Below, one piece after another: positions 55,726 through 64,000 of a DNA stretch of 64,000 nt. The stretch's first letter is position 1; each line of letters opens with the position of its first letter. Both the position numbers and the translations under genes were made by a program. The stretch lies in NCBI GenBank assembly GCA_002314935.1, contig DCHW01000064.1, forward strand, positions 26,370 through 90,369, read 5' to 3'. Under the pieces are notes generated by a model. That model did not search any database. It had not been told where the DNA came from and worked only from the letters and a program-made list of their open reading frames with translations. This DNA is from Clostridiales bacterium UBA1742. GTDB lineage: Bacteria > Bacillota > Clostridia > TANB77 > CAG-508.

Positions 55726-56175
55726 ATGATTACACCATTAGACATAGAAAACAAAAAATTTGCAAAGCAAATGATGAATGGATATAACGTAGATGAAGTT
55801 GATGATTTTTTAGATGAATTAACATTAGACTATGGAAAATTATATAGAGAAAATGCAGAATTAAAATCTCAACGTGAGGAATTAGATTCAAATGTTGGAA
55901 AATATAAAAATTTAGAATCAACAATACAAAGTACATTACTAATTGCACAAAAAACTGCAGATGAGGTTCAAGAAACGGCAAAAAAACAGGCAGATGCAAT
56001 TATACAACAAGCTGAATTAGATGCTAAAGCTAAAGTCGAAGAAATAAATACACAAATTGTTTTAAAAACAAAAGAGCTTAATGATTTAAAAAAACAATTT
56101 GATGTATATAAAGCAAAAATGGAATCTTTATTAATTTCACAATTGGAATTATTAAAAGATATAAATGAAGAATAA
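55726..56175 (+). CDS. divIVA: DivIVA-family cell-division/polarity protein
   Basis: 149 aa. Starts MITPLDIENKKFAKQMMNGYNVDEVDDFLDEL, the diagnostic membrane-binding N-domain, then a continuous coiled coil. Marks negatively curved membrane at poles and septa. Last chromosomal gene before the repeat and prepilin fragment. Confidence 0.95.
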   Translation: MITPLDIENKKFAKQMMNGYNVDEVDDFLDELTLDYGKLYRENAELKSQREELDSNVGKYKNLESTIQSTLLIAQKTADEVQETAKKQADAIIQQAELDAKAKVEEINTQIVLKTKELNDLKKQFDVYKAKMESLLISQLELLKDINEE

Positions 56176-56291
56176 AAATATAAAAGTATTGTGGCGGACA
56201 TTATTGCCCGCTTTAATATTTAAACAAAATAAAAGTAAATTTATAGGCAAATGAACCTGAAAAAATTTGGGAAATAAAACATAATAAAATC

Positions 56292-56312
56292 GTAGGGGCG
56301 ATTTTAATCGCC
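56292..56312. repeat. dispersed GGGCGAT repeat, copy 1
   Basis: GTAGGGGCGATTTTAATCGCC, containing the palindrome GGCGAT/ATCGCC. Identical to copy 2 at 56369-56389. A degenerate relative (TTGCCCGC) sits near 56200. Confidence 0.85.
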
Positions 56313-56368
56313 AGTAAAATAAAAATTTGTTATTAATTTTCATGTAAAAGCATAGATAAAATAAAAAT

Positions 56369-56389
56369 GTAGGGGCGATTTTAATCGCC
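56369..56389. repeat. dispersed GGGCGAT repeat, copy 2
   Basis: The same 21 bp as 56292-56312, 77 bp apart, in the otherwise gene-free 56176-56419 gap. The unit is GC-rich in an AT-rich background, as for mobile intergenic repeats of this type. Function unknown. Confidence 0.85.
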
Positions 56390-56419
56390 CGAAGAATAAT
56401 AAAAGTTGGATGAATACAA

Positions 56420-56533
56420 ATGAAAAACCAAAAAGGAATAACGTTAATAGCATTAGTAATAACGATAATTGCTCACTGTGATAAGGTTAAAAAATTAAGT
56501 AATATCAATAGTTTCCTCCTTTCAAGTATATAA
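56420..56533 (+). pseudogene. type IV prepilin-like N-terminus, truncated by ICE-2
   Basis: 37 codons. The first 17 (MKNQKGITLIALVITII) are a type IV prepilin/pseudopilin leader with the hydrophobic core. Homology stops at about 56470 and the frame ends in unrelated sequence at 56531-56533. No other pilin gene follows. The insertion of the second element explains the truncation. Confidence 0.75.
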
Positions 56534-56629
56534 ATTAAATATAAAAAAGTAAAATTTTGATAAGTTTTAACAATAAAAGTTAAGACTTATTTTTTTTATA
56601 TACAGGGAGGAAAATTAAGGAGGAATTTT

Positions 56630-57052
56630 GTGAAAGAAAATGTATATAAAAAAACAGAATATTATTTATATAATTTTAAAAGAATTGATGAAATAATTGA
56701 AGAAATAAGAGAATCAATTATTGACAGTGTTAATATTAGTGGAAGTGCTTGGTTAAAAGGAAAGAGTTTTAATAGTAATACATTAGAAAATCAAGCTATA
56801 AAACTTGCAGATAGTAAGAAAATTAATAACTTAAATAAAGCAAAAGTAGTTATAAATCATTATTTAAAAATATTTAAAGAGAGAAATCCTAAAAGATATA
56901 ATTTTATTAAATTAAAATACTTTGAAAAGGCAACACCTTTGGAAATAAAAAAGATTTTGAAATATGATGAGAAACAGCAAAACGACATTGCCGAAATGGT
57001 AGTGTCTTTTTTTTATAAACAATTTAAAAAAGCAGGGATAGGGGGTATGTAA
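56630..57052 (+). CDS. ArpU/sigma-like regulator 1
   Basis: 140 aa, GTG behind AAGGAGGA. N-terminal SGSAWLKGKSFNSNTLENQAIKLADSK and C-terminal KRYNFIKLKYFEKATPLEIKK are typical of the ArpU/RinA-like phage and element regulators with a sigma-4-like helix-turn-helix. It has a paralogue at 57871-58296. Probably controls ICE-2 genes. Confidence 0.7.
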   Translation: MKENVYKKTEYYLYNFKRIDEIIEEIRESIIDSVNISGSAWLKGKSFNSNTLENQAIKLADSKKINNLNKAKVVINHYLKIFKERNPKRYNFIKLKYFEKATPLEIKKILKYDEKQQNDIAEMVVSFFYKQFKKAGIGGM

Positions 57053-57053
57053 A

Positions 57054-57158
57054 ATGTTTTGGTTAGGAATGTTAATTGGTGGAATGGTAGGAGGTACATT
57101 AACTCTTTTCCTTCATTGTTTATTAATTGTTGCAAAGGAGAGTGATAGAAATGAATGA
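57054..57158 (+). CDS. very small membrane protein
   Basis: 34 aa: MFWLGMLIGGMVGGTLTLFLHCLLIVAKE and a charged end, a single glycine-zipper-like helix. ATG 57054 overlaps the start of the next gene by 8 bp. Small DUF3789-type proteins of this form are common in such elements; the assignment is tentative. Confidence 0.6.
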   Translation: MFWLGMLIGGMVGGTLTLFLHCLLIVAKESDRNE

Positions 57159-57861
57159 TGATGAGAATCAAAAAGTTGGTTACTATTCTATCATTCCAAC
57201 TAGAATTTTATTTAATAATAAATTAAAGGCAAATGTAAAGCTACTATATGCTTTTATTACATCATTAACTAATAAGGAGGGGTATTGTTATGCTAGTAAT
57301 TCTTATTTAGGCAATAAGTTTAATGTTGATCCTAAAACAATATCGAATTGGCTTAAAGAATTAAGAACATTTAATTATATTGTTATTGAACTTGTAAGAA
57401 ATGATAAACAAGAAATAATACAAAGAAAAATATATATAAATGATGTACCCTATACATCAAATAATGGATACCCCTATCCATTAAATAATGGGGAGGGTAT
57501 CCATCAAAAAATAGAAGATAATAATATAATAACTAATAATATAAACACACTCACACAGCAAAAGAAAATTTTTAATAAAAATGTTTTTCTTTATGAATAC
57601 GAATATGAAAGTTTAGTACAGGAATATGGTATTGAAAAAACAAAAAAATGTATAGATGAGCTTTCTTTATATAAAAATTCTAAAGGTGTTCAATATGTTA
57701 GTGATTATGACACAATAAAAAGATGGGTTATATTAAGAGTTAATGAATTAGAGAAAAAAGAAACAAATAATAAAAAAACAAATCAAAGAATTAAAAGTTT
57801 TTGCAATTACGAACAAAGAGAATATTCAGAAGATTTCTTTGATAAGTTTTATGCAAATTAG
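57151..57861 (+). CDS. helix-turn-helix replication-initiation-like protein
   Basis: 236 aa from ATG 57151, inside the previous gene's 3' end behind AAAGGAGAG. N-terminal winged helix YYSIIPTRILFNNKLKANVKLLYAFITSLTNKEGYCYASNSYLGNKFNVDPKTISNWLKELR is the HTH_36 pattern of element replication proteins. The C-terminus (EYESLVQEYGIEKTKKCIDEL ... FCNYEQREYSEDFF) is of DnaD-like type. It may support rolling-circle or theta replication of the excised ICE. Confidence 0.75.
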   Translation: MNDDENQKVGYYSIIPTRILFNNKLKANVKLLYAFITSLTNKEGYCYASNSYLGNKFNVDPKTISNWLKELRTFNYIVIELVRNDKQEIIQRKIYINDVPYTSNNGYPYPLNNGEGIHQKIEDNNIITNNINTLTQQKKIFNKNVFLYEYEYESLVQEYGIEKTKKCIDELSLYKNSKGVQYVSDYDTIKRWVILRVNELEKKETNNKKTNQRIKSFCNYEQREYSEDFFDKFYAN

Positions 57862-57870
57862 GAGGTATAA

Positions 57871-58296
57871 ATGTATAACTATAATATTATTCATATAGTT
57901 GAAGAACATTTATATTCATATTATTCTATTGAGCATGAAATCAGAAAAATAATGGAAAAATATTCTGTAAACGATAAAGACATTAATTCTTGGATAAAAA
58001 GTAAAGGAAAAATTAATCGTTCAACAGAAAGTATAGCAATTAAAAATATAGAAATAGAAAATGAGATAGTAAAGAAGATTGAATGGCATTATTTGATAGA
58101 GAAAATATTAAAATATTATGAAAATGATGAGCCTGATAAATATTTATTTATTAAACTTAGATATTTTGATAAATGTTCAACAACAAAAATTGAAATGAAA
58201 ATGGCAATATGTAGAGCAACACAATCTAAAATAAAAACAGATATAGTGTATAATATTGCTATGTATGCAGTGAGTAATAACTTAATTAAACTATAA
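57871..58296 (+). CDS. ArpU/sigma-like regulator 2
   Basis: 141 aa, ATG behind AGGAGG. Similar in layout to the 56630 protein: SWIKSKGKINRSTESIAIKN and PDKYLFIKLRYFDKCSTTKIEMK are matching motifs. Both probably bind DNA. Confidence 0.65.
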   Translation: MYNYNIIHIVEEHLYSYYSIEHEIRKIMEKYSVNDKDINSWIKSKGKINRSTESIAIKNIEIENEIVKKIEWHYLIEKILKYYENDEPDKYLFIKLRYFDKCSTTKIEMKMAICRATQSKIKTDIVYNIAMYAVSNNLIKL

Positions 58297-58330
58297 TTGT
58301 TTAAACAAATTGTTTAAACAAATTGTTAGA
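58297..58330. repeat. 13-bp tandem palindromic repeats, operator- or iteron-like
   Basis: TTGTTTAAACAA occurs twice (58297-58308 and 58310-58321, period 13), with a partial third copy at 58323. Each unit is a perfect palindrome. They lie just upstream of a small transcription-terminator hairpin and the large methylase gene; candidates are regulator binding or replication iterons. Confidence 0.65.
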
Positions 58331-58364
58331 ACAAAATTTGACTTTTTCGTAGTATAATAAGTAT

Positions 58365-58405
58365 AGTGGAAGTTTAGAAAAAAGAACTTCCACTAAAATT
58401 TTTAA
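58365..58405 (+). terminator. terminator upstream of the methylase-helicase
   Basis: AGTGGAAGTTT and AAGAACTTCCACT form a 10-11-bp stem followed by T-rich sequence. With TATAAT at 58352-58357, it could bound a tiny RNA. Confidence 0.65.
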
Positions 58406-58508
58406 AAAAAAGTGGTCAAATCGGTTAGACTTTTATATTAAGTACATATTATAATAAATATAGATACTGGTATTAAAGCTATCCATTGTTTGAAGAGAGG
58501 AGCAGATA

Positions 58509-61500
58509 TTGGGTAGAAAAGAAAATTTAAATAAAGCAAAAGAAATTTATAATGATGTAATGAATGAAATATGTAAAGATAGAAATAATTGGAAAGATTT
58601 TTTAGAGTTTTCTTCAAGATTTTATAAATATTCTTTTACAGAAAATCTATTAATGTTTGGACAAAATAAAAATGTTAGTATGTGTGCGACATTAGAAGAA
58701 TGGAATAGCATTGGTAGATGGATAAAACCTCATTCATCTGGAATAAAAATATTAAGAGATACAGAAGATAATATGCATTTAGATTATGTTTTTGATGTAA
58801 ATGATACTTATGCAAGAAAAGATATTCCTAATGCCTATACAGATAAAAAATTAGAAAACTTTAAATGGAATGCAACAAAAGAACAGGCAACAGAAATATT
58901 AAAAAACTATTTTGGATATGAAGATATAGATTCATTGGAAAATACAATTTCAACTTATATATCAAAAGAAATAGATAATAGTGGATTACTACTTAATTTA
59001 AGTGAAAAAGAAGAAAATGAATGTTTTAAACCAGAGTTTATAGAATTGCTTGTAAAAAGTACAACATATCAAGTAGCTTGTAGATGTGGTATTAAAGAAG
59101 AAAATGTAGATAAATTATTAAATGGGTATGAAAAAATCTCAAATCCTATTGTAATAAATGTATTAGGAAACTGCATAAGTCATTGTTCATCAGAGTTATT
59201 AAAAATTATTGAATATAAAATTAAACAAATTAAAAAGGAGGAATTAAAATATGCAAACACTAGGAAAATATGGAATAATAATCAAGAAGAATCTAAAGGA
59301 GATGTATCCAATAAGGTACAGCGAATTAACGATACAAACAACATTAATGGACAAATTATTGGAGAGAGAACAGGAGATATTAAAACAGAGGGAGATAATA
59401 GAGAAACAATTGAAGGAACAGAACCCACCTCCAATGACAGAGGAGTTTATAGTGGTAGCGAGATACAATCAGGAAATAGAACAGAAGATAGAGGAACTAT
59501 TACAACCAATGTTGGAGGAGAAAATCTAAAAGATGATAAGGAAGTAGAGCAATCTACTTCTTTTTCTTTGCCTAAATATGAAGTACCAGAAGATTTAGTA
59601 AATAGAGTTTTATCAGATGGAGGAAATACAGAAGATTCAATAAATAGAATAAAAGATATTCTTACAAATGATGAAATGACAACAAAAGAACAAATAATTG
59701 CTATTAGAAATGAATATGGAGATGCAGGAGCAAGTGTAGAAGATTTCTCTTGGGAGTCAAGAGCAAAAGGATTAACTATTGAAGATAAAGTTTCTAAAGC
59801 TAAAATAACTTTAGGTTGGGCTGATGTTTTGAAAAGAATGAAAAACATCTTTAAAGTTGAAGATGAACAATTAGGTTTTGAAAGTTTAGTTAGTTTATCA
59901 TATCAAGAAAATGAAATTATAGAGAAAGAAGATAATTCAAAATATGATTTTATAAAAGATTTATTAGGAAAAGATATTACATTAAGTGATAGAGAATATC
60001 AAGTAAATAAAGTAAATCTAGAAACAAAAGAAATTGAACTATATGATAAAAGTATAAAAGGTTGGTTTCCTATTCTTCGCTTAATGAATTTAGATGAGTT
60101 TGCTTTGGAATATTCAAAATCTAATTCTATAAAACAAGATGAAGAAGAAATTATAGATAATAAAATAAACTATGAAATGCCAATTGAAAGTGAAAAACTT
60201 AATGCAAGACAAAGAGCAAATGCAAATATAGAGGCTATAAAATTATTAAAACAAATTGAAAGTGAAAATAGATTTGCAACAGTAGATGAACAAAGTGTAT
60301 TAGCAAAATATAGTGGTTGGGGAGGTTTGTCAAAAGTATTTGATTCTCATTTTGGAGATTGGCAAGTACAACCAATTGAAGTAGAAAATAATTTGACAGA
60401 AGAAGAATATGCAGAGGCAAAAGCAAGTGTTGTAAATTCATTTTATACAGATCCAATTATTATAGATAGTATGTATATGGCACTTGATAGATTTGGATTT
60501 AAAGGAGGAAACATATTAGAGCCATCTGCACGGAATAGGTAATTTTATTGGAAGATGCTCAAAAGATATTAAGTCAAAATTTACTGCTGTTGAGTTGGAT
60601 AGCATAACAGGAAGAATACTAAAACAATTATATCAAAAGGAAAATATACAAAATAAAGGTTTTGAAAAGACAGAGTTAAGTGATAATTTCTTTGATGTTG
60701 CTATTGGAAATGTACCATTTGGAAATTATAGTTTATTTGATAAAAGATATAATAAAAATAATTTTAAAATACATGATTACTTCTTTGCAAAGTCATTAGA
60801 TAAAGTAAAAGCAGGAGGAGTAGTCGCATTTATTACAACTAAAAATACAATGGATAAAATGTCATCTGATGTTAGAGAGTATTTAGCACAAAGAGCTGAT
60901 TTATTAGGTGCTATAAGATTACCTAATAATAGTTTTTCAAATACTGAGGTTACAACGGACATTATATTTTTGCAGAAAAGAGAAGAAATAAGAGAAGAAT
61001 TACCAGAATGGGTAAAGACAGAAGAATACTTTACTAATGTTTATATGAATAAGTATTTTATAGAGCATCCAGAAATGATTATGGGAGAAGTTAGAGAAAC
61101 TACAAATCAATTTGGTGCTGACTTAGATGTAGTTCTAAAAGAAAATGATAATTTAAAAGATATGCTAACAGAGGCAATTAATCATTTACCTTCTAATGTT
61201 TTATCTAATACACAAAAAACTATCGAAAATAATGAACAAGAAGATGATATGACAATTCTTGCTGAAGAAGGTGTTAAAGATTTTAGTTTTACAATAGTTG
61301 ATAATAAAGTTTATTATAGAGAAAACTCTATAATGAAAAAACAGAATTATTCAAGTATGACAGAAGAAAGAGTAAAAGGATTAATAAAAGTAAGAGATAC
61401 ATTAGGAGAACTAATTGATATTCAATGTCAAGATGTTTCTGATGAAGAAATTGAGCCTTATACAAAAAAATTAAATGAGGAATATGATAAGTTTGTAAAA

Positions 61501-64000
61501 AAATTTGGTTACATTAATTCAAAAAGTAATAGAAATGTATTTAGAGAAGATAGTGAATATCCTTTACTTTCTGCATTAGAAAATTATAATGATAAAACTA
61601 AACTATTTGAAAAAAGAGATATATTTTATAAAAGAACAATTCAGCCATATAGAGAAGTAACACATACTGATACAGCAGAAGAAGCATTAATTGTTTCTCT
61701 GAATCAAGTAGGAAGTGTAAATATAGAGTACATTAGTAAGTTGTGTGATAGAGATATTGAAAATGTAATAGAAGATTTAAAAGGTAAAATATTTAGAAAT
61801 CCTGTAAAAGCAAAAAAACTTGATGAAAATGATATTACAAAAGGGTGGGAAACTGCCGAAGAATATTTAAGTGGTTATGTAGTAGATAAACTTGCAGAAG
61901 CAGAGGCTTTTGCAAAAGAAAATAATATGTATTTAGAAAATGTAAGAGCATTAAAAGAAGTTCAGCCAACAAAGTTAGAGGCAAATGATATTGAAGTTAA
62001 TTTAGGTGCTACTTGGATACCAGAAGAATATATAACACAATTTGCAAAGGAAACATTAAAAATAAAAGATACTTCCTACTATTATAGAAACTCAAATATG
62101 GATATTCATTATAATAAAAGTTTATCTAAATGGTTAGTTGAAAATAAAGGTTGGTACAGTAATATTGAAAATACACAGATTTTTGGAACAAATAGAATAA
62201 ATGGTATTGATTTATTAGAAGAAACATTAAACCTTAAACATACAACTATTTATGATCCAGATCCAAATGATCCAGAAGGAAAAAGAAGAATTGTAAACAA
62301 AAAAGAAACAATACTTGCAAGAGAGAAACAAGAGGCATTAAAAGAGTCATTTAAAAATTGGATATATGAAGATAGTGAAAGAAGAAATGTTATTGTTGAT
62401 TTATATAATACACAATTTAATCGTATTAGATTAAGAGAATATGATGGTAGTAATTTAGTATTACCGAATATGTCAAATTTAATTACTTTAAAGCCTCATC
62501 AAAAAAATGCTGTTTCAAGAATTTTATATAGCAAAGATAATACACTTTTAGCTCATTGTGTTGGTGCTGGAAAAACTTTTGAAATGGTAGCAGGTTGTAT
62601 GGAATTAAGAAGATTAGGTATAGCAAAGAAACCATTAATAACTGTGCCAAATCATTTAGTAGAAGATTGGGGAAAAGAATTCTATAAACTATATCCTAAT
62701 GCAAAAATATTAGTTGCAACAAAGAAAGATTTTGAAAAAAATAATAGAAGAAGATTAGTTTCAAAAATTGCAACAGGAGATTATGATGCTGTAATAATGG
62801 CACATAGTAGTTTTGAAAAAATTGCAGTTAGCAAAAAAACACAAAAAGAATTTATTGAACAAGAAGTTGAACAAATAGAAAATGCTTTAACAGAAGCTAG
62901 AAGTGAAGGTGGTAGAGGAAGAACAGTAATTCAATTAGAAACTGCAAAAAGGAATGCTGAAAGCAGATTAGAAAAATTATTAAATAGTAAGGATAAAGAC
63001 AATGTAATAGATTTTGAACAACTTGGTGTTGACTATTTATTTGTGGATGAGGCTCATAACTATAAAAACTTATATACTTATACAAAAATGAATGATATTG
63101 CAGGAGTACAACACACAAGAAGTCAAAAAGCAAGTGATATGTATATGAAAACACAATATATTCTTAATAAAAATGGTGGTAGAGGAGTTTGTTTTGCAAC
63201 AGGTACACCAGTATCAAATAGTATGGTTGAATTATATACAATGCAAAGATATTTACAGCCAGAAACATTAAATAGAATGGGATTATCCAATTTTGATGAT
63301 TGGGCAAGTGCTTTTGGCGAAGTTGTATCTTCATTTGAATTAGCTCCAGATGGTAGTGGTTATAGGGTAAGAGAAAAATTTAGTAATTTTATAAATATTC
63401 CAGAACTAATGAATATGTTTCGAGAGGTTGCAGATATTCAAACACCAGATATGTTAAAATTACCTATACCAACATTAAAGAATAATGAATATAATATTGT
63501 TTCAAGTGAGCCAACAAAAGATTTAAAAGAATTTATACAAACATTAGTAAAAAGGTCAGAGGCAATAAAAAATGGTGGAGTTGATCCTCGTAAGGACAAT
63601 ATGTTAAATATAACGAACGAGGGTAAAAAATCTGCATTAGATTTAAGACTTATAGATGAAATGTATGATGATGTTGCAACAAGTAAGGTAAATAAAGTAG
63701 TTGATAACATTTATAGAATTTATAATGAAAGCAAGGATATAAATGGAACACAATTAGTTTTTTGTGATATGTCTACACCTACTAAAATTAGTGGTAAATA
63801 TGATGTATATAATGATATTAAAAATAAATTACAAGAGAAAGGAATACCATCAGATGAAATTGAGTTTATTCATAATGCTGATACAGATGCTAAGAAAGGT
63901 AATCTATTTAAAAATGTTAGAAGTGGTAATGTCAGAATTTTGTTAGGAAGTACAGCAAAAATGGGAACAGGAACAAATGTGCGTGCGACTCGTTTATAAC
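58509..64000 (+). CDS. giant N6-adenine methylase/SNF2-like helicase, partial, one CGGA shift
   Basis: TTG behind GAGAGGAG. The N-terminus ([23 protein letters not shown]) resembles ArdC-type domains. After about 670 codons the frame breaks at 60531 in EPSA-G-IGNFIG, methylase motif I. Skipping the C restores [11 protein letters not shown] and NVPFG (a degenerate NPPF). A SNF2-like helicase follows: [30 protein letters not shown]. It ends in TAA at 63997-63999 after GTGTNV, just where the conserved Q-D-L stretch should follow. The end may be natural, mutated, or interrupted by an intron. Confidence 0.9.
60531..60534 (+). other. CGGA +1 shift site 13 (methylase motif I)
   Basis: Skipping C60531 gives GCA-GGA-ATA-GGT, the Ala-Gly-Ile-Gly of the SAM-binding motif. 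The zero frame stops at 60542. Confidence 0.92.

Larger units (their letters stand above)
56471..64000 (+). mobile_element. ICE-2, left end of a second conjugative element (continues beyond window)
   Basis: It begins where the prepilin frame is interrupted (GCTCACTGTGATAAGG), followed by element-type genes: two ArpU/sigma-like proteins, a HTH replication protein, and a giant methylase-helicase. No recombinase is in view, so its type is inferred from this methylase-helicase. Confidence 0.75.

Noticed and set aside
1055..60534. Reading the 13 interrupted genes as ordinary pseudogenes or sequencing errors
   Set aside because: Every break is the same event at the same four bases, always in the same codon phase and before an in-frame Gly. 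Random mutation or base-calling error would also hit GGA strings that span codons, and other contexts; none was found. A methylation-linked base-calling artefact remains the main rival and is listed as a refuting test.
1055..60534. Reassignment of CGG to another amino acid
   Set aside because: A triplet reassignment would not change the reading frame. All cases require a frame change of one base, and CGGC in the S1 gene continues normally.
1..64000. tRNA or rRNA genes, especially a tRNA-Gly that could read CGGA
   Set aside because: No cloverleaf-like sequence with a GTTCRANNC arm was seen by eye in any intergenic region. The decoder, if real, must lie elsewhere in the genome.

Overview
The window is very AT-rich, plus-strand-dominated DNA of a spore-forming Firmicute of the Clostridia type. 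The evidence is ileS behind a T-box leader, spoIIIAA, a cotJC remnant, sepF/divIVA, strong AGGAGG ribosome binding sites and AGA-dominated arginine codons. The low-GC gut clostridia are a plausible home, but nothing here fixes the genus.

Layout. (1) 1-35340: most of a large integrative conjugative element (ICE-1). Its left end lies outside the window. In order it carries a type IV secretion set (VirD4, VirB2-like, VirB6-like, PrgI, VirB4 interrupted by a group II intron, NlpC/P60 hydrolase), a host-defence-evasion set (MT-A70 methylase, RadC/JAB, ArdA, DUF2958), a MobC/MobP relaxase pair, a C5-cytosine methylase, and cargo at 20.7-29.9 kb. It ends with a TnpW-like protein and two tandem large serine recombinases abutting a truncated cotJC. 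The cargo is a complete diversity-generating retroelement (DGR): Avd, template repeat, reverse transcriptase and variable repeat. Its target is a C-type-lectin-like domain that appears to be joined to a MoxR AAA+ ATPase, followed by a metallopeptidase/vWA protein. (2) 35.3-56.4 kb: chromosome, with an S1 protein, a metallopeptidase-like protein, T-box-ileS, a VTC/DUF4956/carbohydrate-binding/two-component cluster, an ECF sigma factor with a beta-propeller protein, spoIIIAA, mutL-miaA, an HlyD-like protein, sepF and divIVA. (3) From about 56.47 kb: the left end of a second element (ICE-2), which has interrupted a type IV prepilin-like gene. It carries two ArpU/sigma-like proteins, a HTH replication-type protein and a giant methylase-helicase running off the window.

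The most unusual signal is in decoding. Ten genes are each broken into pieces that are rejoined perfectly by skipping one base, and all 13 breaks are the same: an in-frame CGG followed by A, where skipping the C restores an in-frame GGA glycine codon. The glycine is often in a family-invariant motif (VirD4, VirB4, histidine-kinase ATP lid, SpoIIIAA Walker A, MiaA, methylase motif I). I found no in-frame CGGA that is not such a break. About 29 CGGA strings in other codon phases cause no break. The only other in-frame CGG is CGGC. The sites occur in both mobile elements and the chromosome. The simplest reading is that the host decodes CGGA as a four-base glycine codon, or makes an efficient +1 shift there. 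I do not know of a described natural system of this kind, and no tRNA gene is visible here to confirm it. A second decoding oddity is that some genes, most clearly the C5-methyltransferase, have no ATG/GTG/TTG in reach and seem to start at AUA behind a strong ribosome binding site.
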